From contig NC_081412.1 in assembly GCF_030272615.1 (NCBI RefSeq), positions 97,213,796-97,277,795 of the forward strand: 64,000 bases of DNA, written 5' to 3'. The DNA is from Cryptomeria japonica. Its lineage: Eukaryota; Streptophyta; Pinopsida; Cupressales; Cupressaceae. Positions 25,801 through 37,800 of this stretch are shown here, piece by piece. The notes under the pieces are model-generated. The model did no database searches. It was not told where the DNA came from and saw only the letters and a program-made list of their open reading frames with translations. The stretch's first letter is position 1; every line of letters starts with the position of its first letter. The translations under genes were made by a program, and so were the position numbers.

Positions 25801-28800
25801 TTTTACCTCACAAGGAATTTTCAAGTACTAAGAAATGTTTTGCTCGCCTACGCTTGGGAAAATTGGACCTCAAGTGGATTTTTCCACTTCTTCTTTACAA
25901 GTGGATTTTTTTTCTCTTCCAAGTAGATTTTCATTTCCTTCAACTTGGAAATTTGATTTCTAAGTGGATTTTATCTTTCCTTGCAAGTGGATTTTTCACT
26001 TCCTTCAACTTGGAAATTCGATTTCTAAGTGGATTTTATCTTTCCTTCCAAGTGGATTTTTTCTCTCTTCCAAGTGGATTTTTCACTTCCTTCAACTTGG
26101 AAATTTGATTTCTCCTTGGGTGAATTTCATGTCTTCAACAAGATTTCTTATTGAGGAGGTCAAATTTCATAGGATTTTCATTTCCTTGCACACAAAGGTA
26201 ACCTCTGACAACTCCCAAAATAGAAATTGCTAAAAATAGAAATTTCAAGAAAATAGAAAAAGCAAAATGCAAAAAGCAACTTCACGGATTGGTCCCAAAA
26301 TGCCAAATAAAAAACTTTCTAAATTTAGAAAAAAAACAAAAAAGCAAATTTCCTAAAAAATTAGGAAGTTGTCAGAATTGACCCCGAAAAATTGCGTTTT
26401 TACTCCTTTGAACTATCTGAGGACATCGGTAGCATCAGAATATTCTTCTTATCATTTCTTCTCTTTATTGATTTTGAAGACTCCTCCAATTTTCAGGAAA
26501 ACTTGACTCATTCACAAAGGCAAGAGACTAGAGACAAAACCTAAGGTGCCAAAACAATACCCTAAAAAGTGAAAACAAGGGGGTCACCATTTGCAATAGG
26601 GCAATGCGTGATTACATCACAACAAGACCATAGCCATTAGAATATAGAACTTTGCCTTCACAATCTATATTGTCTACATACACACTCATCATAATGGAAA
26701 CCCCATACATTGATCTACACTTGTTACTTCAGACTTATTATAGTTATCACTGCTCCTTAATGTGTATAATGGTATATCTATTTGTGATCTATGTCCTTAG
26801 GCCTTTGCCATTCATTGTCAATATGCTCTCCATACAATTTTGGTGATATCTTTGTTTGCCCTCTTGGGTAAACGGTTAAATGCAGAAAGTAAATGCACAG
26901 AACATAATGGAAATATATTAAATAACCAGTCTCTATATTAATTCAACAGTCCATGTACATCAAGTGCTTATAACATTACATTTGACATGACTAACATGAT
27001 CCTTTGAAGAAAAGGTACACAATATATAATACCCGAAGGGGTGCGACATGACCGTCGCAACTCCAACTACCTACCCGTCGGCTAACTAATTGACCGCCGT
27101 AACTCATTATTACCGACGACAACATAAACATAATATACCAACATAACATAATGATTATTCCCGACAACATCATCCCCCCCAAGAAAAGAAGTTGACTCCG
27201 ACGACTTAATACAAAATAGAGATGAATGGCAGGAACTACTGACGCCAGTCGGGCCCGGATCTTATACACTTGCTGCGTCCTCGCCTGAAAACCCTTTTTT
27301 GCTACCATCCGATGCTCAAGTGCGGATTTCACCAATATTGCTTCCTTTACCATCATAGTCCTCCTGTGCCTAACCCAAACTTGTCTGCAAAACATGTTTT
27401 TCAGTCTCAGCTTCCACCAACTGCTACTCAATTGATACTGTCTCCCTAGCCAATTTGTCCTCGATAGCCACCCGTGCTCCTCTCCCGGCATCCAACTCCT
27501 GGGTACGTTGAACTAAGGCTCACACAACTATTGCCTCTAACCTGGTGGTCAACTCCTCCCGAGCCCTCTGTGCATCCACCAAGGCAACCTCACGTCCAGC
27601 CGAGACATACTCCGAGTTCCTCAAAGCGTACCTATCCTGCCTGGAGGTGGCCACAATCCGCTGGCACAAATGCTAGGAGACACCTCAAATCCTCCATCAC
27701 ACTCCCCAAAGGCTAAAAACTGAACTGAATAACTCCCTAGTGTAATACAACTGTGTTGACCTGCAATACCTTCCCTCGAACTCTGTTTGTTCGCAACCTC
27801 CAAATCCGTCTCCCTCTACGGCTTATGGCTTCCTTGCCAATGCTTAGCTGTAGGCTTCTTTCTCACAATACGGACAACCACAACACTTCCCGTGGTCTTC
27901 TGTAGCTCAAAATAAACAGGGGGTCTGGGGGCAATGCCCCCAGCGGGGTCGAGGGGCAGTGCCCCAGCGGGGTCGAGGGGCAGCGTAATGGTCGTCTTCG
28001 CTTTTTATTTTTATTTTTTAGGCACTGTAATGTCCCCGATGGCACCCTGGCCATACAACCTCCCTGTACGGTCAACAACAGCATTGGCAACTCCAATCGT
28101 GCGGCCACCTTCCCGTGCGGTCGACACCCTTCTTATCGTACGGACACACCTCCGGTCAACAACAGCACTGGCACCTCCAATCGTGCGGCTGCTTGGTCTA
28201 CCTGTGGCGGTCATTTTGCCCTTACATGGCTGTGTGGATTGTGCGGGCTTGGTCTCTTTTTTTCTTTTTCCTTTTGCGGCTGCTGCGCGTTGGTGTGCGT
28301 AACCTTTGTTGTGCGTGTTGATCGGGCCGTGCGGTGCGTCTTCCTCCTCCTTTATCCCTTGCTGTGCGGCGGTGTTCAGTGTTGTGCGGTGGTTGGGCTG
28401 TGCGGTGTGCGGTGGTGGGTTCATGTCTCGGCAACAACCTTCTGTGGCTCCCACCGCACGGTGTGACTGCCACAAGATGGTGTCACCGTCGGTGGTTCCA
28501 CCGCATGGTGGTGTCACCGTCGGTGGTTTCACCGCATGGTGGTGTCACCTTGGTCCCACCGTACGGTGGCCATTTTCCCTTTTTCTTTTCTTTTTTTTTT
28601 TTCTCCTTTTTTTTTTTTAAAAAGTTGTCTAGAGAGTCTTCGGCTCGAGTCCCCTGTCTCTGGGATCGCTCTTCATCCTTCTCGGTTTTCCTCGCCCAAA
28701 AGTCTCCTGCTTTTGTCCCGTGCCTCTCGAGTCGCTTGCCCGACCTCTTAGGTCCCCTTCCATCCTCTCGGGTCCCCCTTTGGGCTCTCGGGTGTCCGTC

Positions 28801-31800
28801 CGACCTCTCGGGTCCCCTGCGCGCTTCGCGTGGTAGGGTTTCAATTTGGGCCCGTTGGTGGCAAGTCTATTTTCAATGGCCATCGGGAGACCTGGAACCA
28901 CAAATTCTACAGGGACCACGGTCTCCTTCCCATACATAAGAAGAAGAAGGATAATAAAGATTTTGAAGACTGCGGTCTTCCATACAGGGTTCCAATCGTG
29001 GCCAACACTCTTCGGATTATCTACGTCACCAGGGTTTGGGGCGTCTCCCTTCCAATATTCTTTGTATTCCGGCAGGTACACCTCTGTTGGTTGCTCTGGT
29101 TCCTCTACTTCGAGCCTGTAGCTTTGGAACATTTCGTAATCCTCCATTTGCCAGTGGAAGAGCCCGTTAAGTGAGCATACCTCATCTTCAGAACATCCCT
29201 CCAATTCTAGCACCCCTTCACTGTTCGGCTCCATCGCGTTCTTGCCCTTGCTTTCATCGGGACCCCCTTTGCCTTTATTAGAGTCCTCTGAGTCCGAGTC
29301 GGAAGAGGCGAGCTCTTCGCGAACATCTTGGGTGTGTAGGTCAATGGTATATTTCCGCCCTCCCTTCTCCATGGAAAGTGTATTTTTCTTCCAGTTGTGG
29401 TTTACCCTTGCGTTGATCAACCACGCTCTCCCCAGGATGGCGTCATAGCCTTTCTTCTTCGAGGGAATAACCACGAAATCTAACAAGAATGGTTGCGTAC
29501 CAATCGTCACTTGCTGGGCCATCAACAGGCCGAGTGGCTTAATGCCATGTTGGTCCGCTCCCACCAGGTTGAATGTGGGTGGCCATAGGGTGGGCTTCCC
29601 CAGCCACTTCCATGTTTCTTCTGGTAGTACATTCACCCCAGATCCACCGTCCACAATGGTGTCCTTCAGAATGGTCCCACAGATACCCATTTCTACCACA
29701 GCTGGGTGTCTACCACTGCTCACGGCTAGTAACATCGGGTCAGTCGAAGGGCTGACGGAAACCTCCACCTGTGGTGTACTCTTCGTAGCGGTGGCGGGAA
29801 CCCCTACCTGTGGTGCACTCGATGATGCGGTGGCGGGAACCCCTACCTGTGGTGTACTCGATAATGCGGTGCTTTGCACATTGGTGAGGATGGCAGTCCT
29901 CAATTGTGGCATAGAGTCTAGAAGGTCTTTTACCTTTATCGGCAACTCTATCTGCAATATTTGCCCAATGATGTTATTTTCCGCTTCCGTATAGAATGAT
30001 GTACTCGCCACCTCATTGTCTCGTCGTTCGGTCGTCATCTCACGTTCAATATTGGCCTTTGCCTCCCGTAATCTCTCCTTCTCCATACGGGGGTCGGGAT
30101 AAGTGGCTTTTTTCGTCTGGGCGTGGGTGATCGCCAGTACTTCTTTCTCACCAGTCTTCTCAGCCTTCTCAATGTTGAGGAGATTAACCCCTGCCTGCGG
30201 GCAATTTGCGTCCTCATGGTCGCCTGGCCCACACCAATGGCAGAGGTGTTGAGGGGTGGCTTCCTTCGTGCAATCACGGGCGAAGTGCCCCCACTGATTA
30301 CAGGCCCTACATTGGATAATTGGCCGGCCCTTGGCGTCATACTGGATACGGCTTCCGTTATTGGTATTGTTGCTATTCCTTCCGCTGCCGCGTCTGTTGT
30401 CTCGGTATCCTCCAGATGATGCCGTTGTGTTAGGATGTTGGCCGGTACCCGTTGGTGCGGATGTTGTGGCTTGCTCCGTGAACAGCACCTGGTTCATTTG
30501 CGTACCTCGGGTTTTCATGTTGTATGGGCACTCCTTGGTGGAGTGTCCCATCACTTGGCAAATCTCACAGAATGCCTTCTTTTGGCAAGTACCCTTTGTG
30601 TGCCCTTCCTCTTTGCACTCAGTGCACCATATGTCCCCTTCGTTCCGACCAGTGCTTCTCATTATTTTGAATTCCTTTCTCATTCTTCGATGTCTTTCTG
30701 GAGCGCTTGCACCCGTTTGCCAGCCTCGTCGTCGTTGTTGCTTTCCTGTGAAGAGTCATTGTCCTCGGATGAGGATTTATTACTTTTCTTCTTCTTTGAT
30801 GTTTTGTGTTCGCTCTCCAGGTCCATCGCCCTATTATAAGCGTCGTCATATGACGTTGGGGGTACAATTTTCATCTTCCTCCGTAGGGAGGATTTCAACC
30901 CTTCAACGAACCATCGTTTCTTCAATCCATCTGCGGGTTGGCTTTCCATTTTACTCAAGAGTTCTTTCAGCCTCCGACTATATGCTCGTACTGTCTCCCT
31001 GGTACCTTGTTTGGTACTGTATATCTCCGTTACAATTTCATTGTCATCACGGAGCAACCGAAACTCCCCCGTGAATTCCTTCTGTAGATTGGCCCACGTG
31101 GCCACTTTTTGCTTGTCCACATCGGAGTACCAATCTATGGCAACTCCTCGTAACGTGGCTGGGAACTACTGTACCCAGTCATCCTGGTCTGTTACTCCGT
31201 TGGCGGACCAAATGGTTTCACATGTACGGTAGTGCCGTAAGGGGTCTTCCTTGCCCTCCCCTGTGAACTTTGGCAATTTTTGTTTACTCGCCATCCCACC
31301 GCTGGGTCTCGCTCCTCTAATTCCTTGTGTGCTTGTACCTGGCGATCCTCCGCCTCCTGCAACTGAACCTCCACTCATGGGTCAGAAAAAGTTGCTGACA
31401 CCGAACCAAACAAATTGCCTCCTGTACGGTACCCTTGTGCTCCCTCGGCACCTTCGGTCGTACCGTCACCTTCCGGTGTCTCCCTCCGGTTGGTTGTCTC
31501 CCTCCGGTTATCCTCTGAAATGGACAAATTCTTTAGCAAGTCTCTAGTAGCGTCGATCAGGTTTAGACTTCGCCTTGTTTGTTCCACCAACTCTTCGCGG
31601 CTTCTTACCCTACGGTGGTATTCTGGTGAATTGTAGAGTTCTCCTTCGGCACCCTCCGTGACTCCTTCTGGAAGCCCTACAACAGTGTAGACAGTGTAGT
31701 TCTCTCCGTTTATCTCTGCCTCCGCAACCTCCGTGACACCTCCTGGGTTCCCTTCGGGCAACCCCTCGGCCGGTCGTCCCTCGGCAAGCTGCCTTAGCCT

Positions 31801-34800
31801 ACGCCTTCGTTCTATCTGCTGTCTGAGATTCAACGCGGTTTGTGCCACTTCCCATTCATCACTCTGTATCTTTTTATTTTTGTCCTTATTTAGTCTATTG
31901 GGCATAAGTCACTTCCATACACAGCAAACACACGCCATGTACACAAAAAAACTTTTATTTTTTTTTATTTTTCCCTTTCAACCATAATTTATATCAACAT
32001 TGTGCCGAGATTCTTACAGGGTTCAATTTCCCCTTCGCCTCTTGTTCCATGTGCGCGTTGTCGGTCTCTGGGTTCATCTCACCGACGGGTAGGCCCATCG
32101 CGTCCGTGCGCCATCCGCGTCTTCCGTTCCCGATTACGTCTAGGCAACGGCACCAAATGTTTGCCCTCTCGGGTAAATGGTTAAATGCAGAAAGTAAATG
32201 CACAGAACATAATGGAAATATATTAAATAACCAGTCTCTATATTAATTCAACAGTCCATGTACATCAAGTGCTTATAACATTACATTTGACACGACTAAC
32301 ATGATCCTTCGAAGAAAAGGTACACAATATATAATAACCGAAGGGGTGCGACACAACCGTCGCAACTCCAACTACCTACCCGTCGGCTAACTAACTGACC
32401 GCCGTAACTCATTATTACCGACGACAACATAAACATAATATACCAACATAACATAATGATTATTCCCGACAACAACCTTTGTCAGCAATCTCATCCATAT
32501 TCCTTTGATACAAATGACAAATTACATATATATTGTTGACATCAATGACGACATGTCCATCAACCTCATTTATTCATCATCTATATGAATAGCTCCTTGA
32601 CATCAATGACAAACTTTCCAACAGTTTATTTGAGCAGAGCGATGATGAGGACAAAGAATAAATTGAAACAGTAGATTTTGGGGAAGAAAAGACAACATCA
32701 TAAATCATTGAAGTTATGACAAAACTTGAGAGGGAGCTCAATAATGATCTACTGGAAAGATATGTAGATGATAATTTTTCTGAAGTGACCAATGATGATA
32801 TTGGATTTGTTGCAAATTCTAGATTAAAAGATAAGGATCATCACATATATCAAGCCAGCGAAGCTTATTTAGAAATTGAAGGAGTGACATGTGAGACCTA
32901 TGGCTCCTATGATGAGACCATTATAAGGTATGAAGAAAATGCTAACTTTTGTATACTTATTAACAACAGTTTGTTATAACATATGTTGGTGATATATGAG
33001 AATGAAGTACAAATCTTGTGAAGATCGGATAATATAGAAAAAAGTGATTGATGAATTAGTGGAAAAGGTGCAAGAGAGGCCAGCTTGATAAAATTATCAC
33101 CATTACAGATCTACAATCAATCAAAGTGCAAATGAAATAACGAAATATGAATATTTGTATTAAGGATAGGGTTCATCATGCATTCAAGTTTGCAGATGGG
33201 ACACTAGTGCATTCAAAGAGAAGGGAAAGGAGGTTGATGGACTCAATCTAGAGCGAAGTTTAGCTAACTTTTCATTCTACAAAATTGAAAATCAGCCATC
33301 TGGTCCAGCCATGCTCAAGGAACAAGAAGTTGACACCAGAGCTAGAAAGATTAAGCAAATGATTGGAGGAATTGATGAGTTTTAAAATAACAATAATTTG
33401 GAGTCAAGTTACCCTTGGGAACATAAAGAAGAATCCAAGAAGGATGTAAGGCTACGCAATGACTTTGGCATTCCTCGTACCATGGAGAATCAACATGTTA
33501 GCATTTGGTAAGAACATCAAGACTGTACTATCATGGTGGCAAAGGAGCAATTTTCTCATGATAGTATGTTTGCAACTTTGGATCAGAATGATATTGTGAT
33601 GGGCTTTGCATTTTAAGGATCAGTACAGAGTGATGGAAATCATCAGGAATCATAGATTGGGTGTGTGGAAAGTATTCTACCTGGTAAAGAAATTTCGAGC
33701 AAAATCAAAAGAACCTTAGATGAAGCTCACATGAATAACAGAGTAGTGCAATTTAAGCATGGTGGAGCTATTTCATTGTTGAGTATATATGAAAGAGTTT
33801 ATTTACCAAGTATAGTGGAGATTTGTGGTTACAAAACGAATGTGCAGCTGTCATCATTCCTATTAGTGATCACATGGTTTCATTTGCATACATATAGGTG
33901 GATTGGCAAATATTTTTAATTCAGGGATCAAGCATTTTTGAATTGATGACTTTTGGGAAAGGATTTTTAGCCTTATGAAAAATATTAGAATGCACATATT
34001 CTTTGTTAGTGCAGGAAGATTTCATTTTGCATTTTCTGTTCCCTTTTCAGGCTGCTAATTTTGATAAAATTAGGTAATAAGTTGATAAATTCAGACTTGA
34101 GTTGTTGCAAGATTAATCTCTTTGAGGTCATGGAATCATTGGAGGATGCTGGTAAATGTTTCCAGTAGAAGAGAATGAATGCTTTAGTCAACATAATTTT
34201 GATTTGGGTGGAAAATCAGGTAGTTCATGATTGTTCTACCCTCTGTGGACCATGGCATAGCATTGAAAATGGATTGACTAAGATTCCAAAATTCTTTTTT
34301 TACCACTCTTTCTTGCATGCCATGACTTTTGAAGAAGACAACAAAGAGCTCTTTTTGTAACAATTCTATGGAAATTTACATATATCCCCATTTTCTTTCC
34401 TCCAACATTTCCAATCCAATCATCAAAAAACTTCATGGATGACAAAAATTATTGTCTAAGCAAATAAAAAAATTGCAATATTTTTAAGCCTATTATCTTA
34501 ATCTTATCCAATCATTGAAATGGAGAGAACCTTAGGCAAAAAGAAATGTTTATCGTCTTTTATTCGTCTGGGTTATTCAACTTCAATGATGATGACTGCT
34601 CCCAATCCTCCACCTTGAATCCCAAATTTCGTACATGATTTGTGACTGAAAATTGTGCAGTCTCTATCTTTATTTTTCGAGGACATGATTTGTGACATGA
34701 TTGTTGTAAATTCCAAAATAATTTTTTGAGGACTCTGTCTTGCATATGATGGCTTTTGAAGAACACAACAAACAATCCTTTCTGCAGCATCCTACAAAAA

Positions 34801-37800
34801 ACAGACATATATCTCAAGTTTCTTACTCCACACATCTGCAGCCCATTGATCAAAAACCTTCCTTGATGGCAAGAAGTTAAACCAAGCACAGATTAAACAC
34901 AACAATGTTCTTAAGTCTGTTCTCTTCAACTCTTACCGCATGTAACATGTCAAGGTTGGGAGAAACTGAAAGCACCTCAGCAGAAGGAGAGGCATTACCG
35001 TCTTTTCCATCTCTGGCATCTCCACTTTCGAGAATGTTTCCATCTTCCACTCCAGCTGATTTGTTATTAGCAACTTGAAATTCAGCAGAAGTTGGTGTCG
35101 CCTCACCTTCCACGTTCAACCTTAGTGCATCCTTGAATGACGATTTATTAACAGCAGGAGGAGCTGAGAATTGAATTTCCATGGGAGAGGTAGAGTCTCT
35201 AGGTGGTTCTTGCTTTGCTTCAATTGAACTCTCATTTTGAATACACTTCTTGAAACCAGTACTTTTGTTCTCCATAGAAACATGAAATGAGGGCAATTAC
35301 TGAAGTTTGGACCAGACATACAAACGAAATTAATGAGGGTGAAGCTAGATTCCACTTACCCTCCAACCAACGTACTAGGCTGTGACCAAAGATGTCAACT
35401 CTCGAGCAAGTAAATGGATGCGGGAGACAAACATGAAATTCAGAAAATAAAAATCAATCAAACAATTAATAAGTCTCTTGAATATAAAATTGAATACAAT
35501 AGCAATCAAAGAACATGAAATAATGGAGATGCTGATCTGGAAGAAGTGAATGAAGAAGCATGAAGGTGACCAAAGCAACAAAGAGTACTAATCTGAGATT
35601 CGCAAGTGATAGGAGAAGCTTTGAGAGGCAACAATGGCAGGTGACCATTCACCTTCTGCAGAGCTGCTCTCCCTCACATATATTCTGACCTATATATATA
35701 AATTTGTGATCATTCCAGCAGTATCTATTGTTGGCGGCAATATTGTACACAGAAATAAAACTAGTTAATTAAGCTGTAGTCGTGTTGGTTAGTTGGCAAT
35801 GGAGGGGTGGCAGTTGCGGTGCGACGGTTGGCGCTCGCACCCCCTTGGTATCTTTATATACTCCTCATTGTAACTTGTAAAGGACAGACGAATTATGAAG
35901 CGAATAACATCTGATATATTGCATCTGGTATCTATGGCATTATTATTCTACATTATGTGTTTTATCTGTGTGCTTTAAGTTATTCACCCGAGAGGGCAAA
36001 CATTTGGCACCATTGCCTAGACGTACTCGGGTACGGAAGACATGGATGGCGCACAGACACAATGGGCCTACCAGTTGGTGAAATAAACCCAGAGGTGGAC
36101 GACACGCAAACGAAACTTTACACAGGCGAAGACACGACAAACGAGAGAATTTTCAATTTTACTCCAGGTAGCCATCCAGACCTACGTCCGACGAGAGGCG
36201 GCGGAGGCGGAAATCCCACCAAGTGCCGTGTGGACAGCTCTGGAGGTTAGCCTGGCAGTGAACCGGTTGATGAACCACCTCCCCCGGTTGCTTGCACAAG
36301 CATCGCTAGCACAACAGGCGCACCTGGAGGAGATTGCCCAGGAAGAGCGATGCCAACAGATCCTTCGCAACTACAAAGAAAATAGCCAACGGGAAACCGA
36401 ACGGGATGGCGCCAGGCCAGGAGGGAATTGAACGTTGAATTTTTTATTTTCAAATAAAAGTGTCATTGACACGAGTTGTACTTGAACAGATGAATTAATA
36501 AAGACATGTTTTGATTTATGAATTGTGAGTTATGGAAATGTGCGACAATTAATGCCAAACCTATTGAATAAGGATAGAAATAAAAAAGCAGAAACAGACG
36601 AGTGGGAGGCTGCGCAGAGGGCCTTGATTTTGGAGCAGCAAGTAGAACGCAGACGGAGGCTGAGGCAACTTGCCAAAGGACGACCTGCCGAAGGGGGGCC
36701 CGAGGGGAACCAAGGAGGTGTCACAGAGGGTGCAGAGGCCGACGGAAATTTCTACGCGTCGCCAGATCTTTGTAGGACGCGGAGGCACGAAGAGTTTCTG
36801 GAAGAAACAAGGTTACGACGAAATCTAATCGAGGAGACTCGGGATCAGTTTAGAAACTTATCCCTTACGCCACGGAGTGAAGATCACTAATGGGAAGCAG
36901 GAGTGGGCGCGTGTGAGAGCGAAGGGGAGGGCAACCGTACGGGTGTAGGTGCCACACATGACAGGCAAAACACCGTACCTCCAGTCGCCCACGCAAGACA
37001 CACCACTGGCGCCACCGGAGGAAGTAGCGCAGGGTCACAGACACAGGCACAACCGCCCCCAGGAAGATGACCCGGGATGGCGAGTAAACAAAAATTACCA
37101 AAGTTCACAAGGGACAGCAAGGAAGACCCCTTACAGCACTGCCGTACATGTCAAACCATTTGGTCTGCCAACGGAGTGACAGACCAGAATGATTGGGTAC
37201 AGCAGTTCCCAGCCACGTTACGTGGAGTTGCCATAGATTGGTACTCCGATGTAGATAAGCAGAAAGTGGCCACGTGGGCCAACCTACAGAAGGAATTCAC
37301 GGAGGAGTTTCGGTTGCTCCGTGATGACAACGAAATTGTAACAGAGATATACAGTACCAAACAAGGTACCAAGGAGACAATATGGGCATATAGCAGGAGA
37401 CTGAAGGAATTGTTGGGTAAAATGGAAAGCCAACCGGTTGAGGGCTTGAAAAATCAATGGTTCGTTGAAGGATTGAAATCCTCCCTACGGAAAAAAATGA
37501 AAATTGTACCCCCGACGTCATATGACGATGCCTATAATAGGGCGATGGACCTAGAGAGCGAATACAAAACATCAAGGAAGAAGAAAAGTAATAAATATTC
37601 ATCTGACGATGATGAAGATTTTGACGGGGAAAGTAGTAGCGGTGGCGAATCGAGTAAAAAGGTGCACGCTCTCCAAAAGGACATGGAACGAATGTTGAAA
37701 GAATTCAAAGCCATGAAAGGGAGTACAAGTAAGACGAAAGAAAATGACGTGTGGTGTACCGACTGTAGGAGTGACGGACACACCAAGGGGTCCTGTCCCA

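Larger units (their letters stand above)
26853..32474 (-). mobile_element. Non-autonomous Ty3/Gypsy-derived element 1 (5,622 bp): gag and protease, no RT/RNase H/integrase core
   Basis: Two 317-bp LTRs (26853-27169 and 32158-32474) differ at 8 positions, 7 of them transitions. Flanks atctt (26848-26852) and acctt (32475-32479) match at 4 of 5. On the minus strand the order is LTR, primer site, ORF1, gag-protease ORF2, a residual integrase tail, a long GC-rich 3' region, polypurine tract, LTR. There is no YxDD-type reverse transcriptase or integrase core anywhere. The same structure in element 2 (35730-41577) shows that this is the family's form, not one damaged copy. Confidence 0.92.
32475..35724. 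other. Spacer between the two Gypsy-derived elements, with decayed coding-like DNA
   Basis: About 3.2 kb. Plus-strand coding-like pieces lie at 32640-33920 and minus-strand pieces at 34300-35300 (separate entries). Nothing else recognised. Confidence 0.5.

Noticed and set aside
25735-26233. Overlapping open frames rich in FQVDF / KWIFHFLQLGN
   Set aside because: Products of the aagtggatttt minisatellite read in several frames.
28334-28939. Long open frames antisense to the Gypsy gag-protease (also 29542-29994, 30331-31074, 38249-38935)
   Set aside because: They mirror the codon bias of the real minus- or plus-strand ORF2 and carry no family motif.
34877-35296. 139-residue minus-strand frame as an independent gene
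   Set aside because: It ends abruptly, and the next frame carries the rest of a DUF4283-like domain, so it is better read as one decayed mobile-element fragment.
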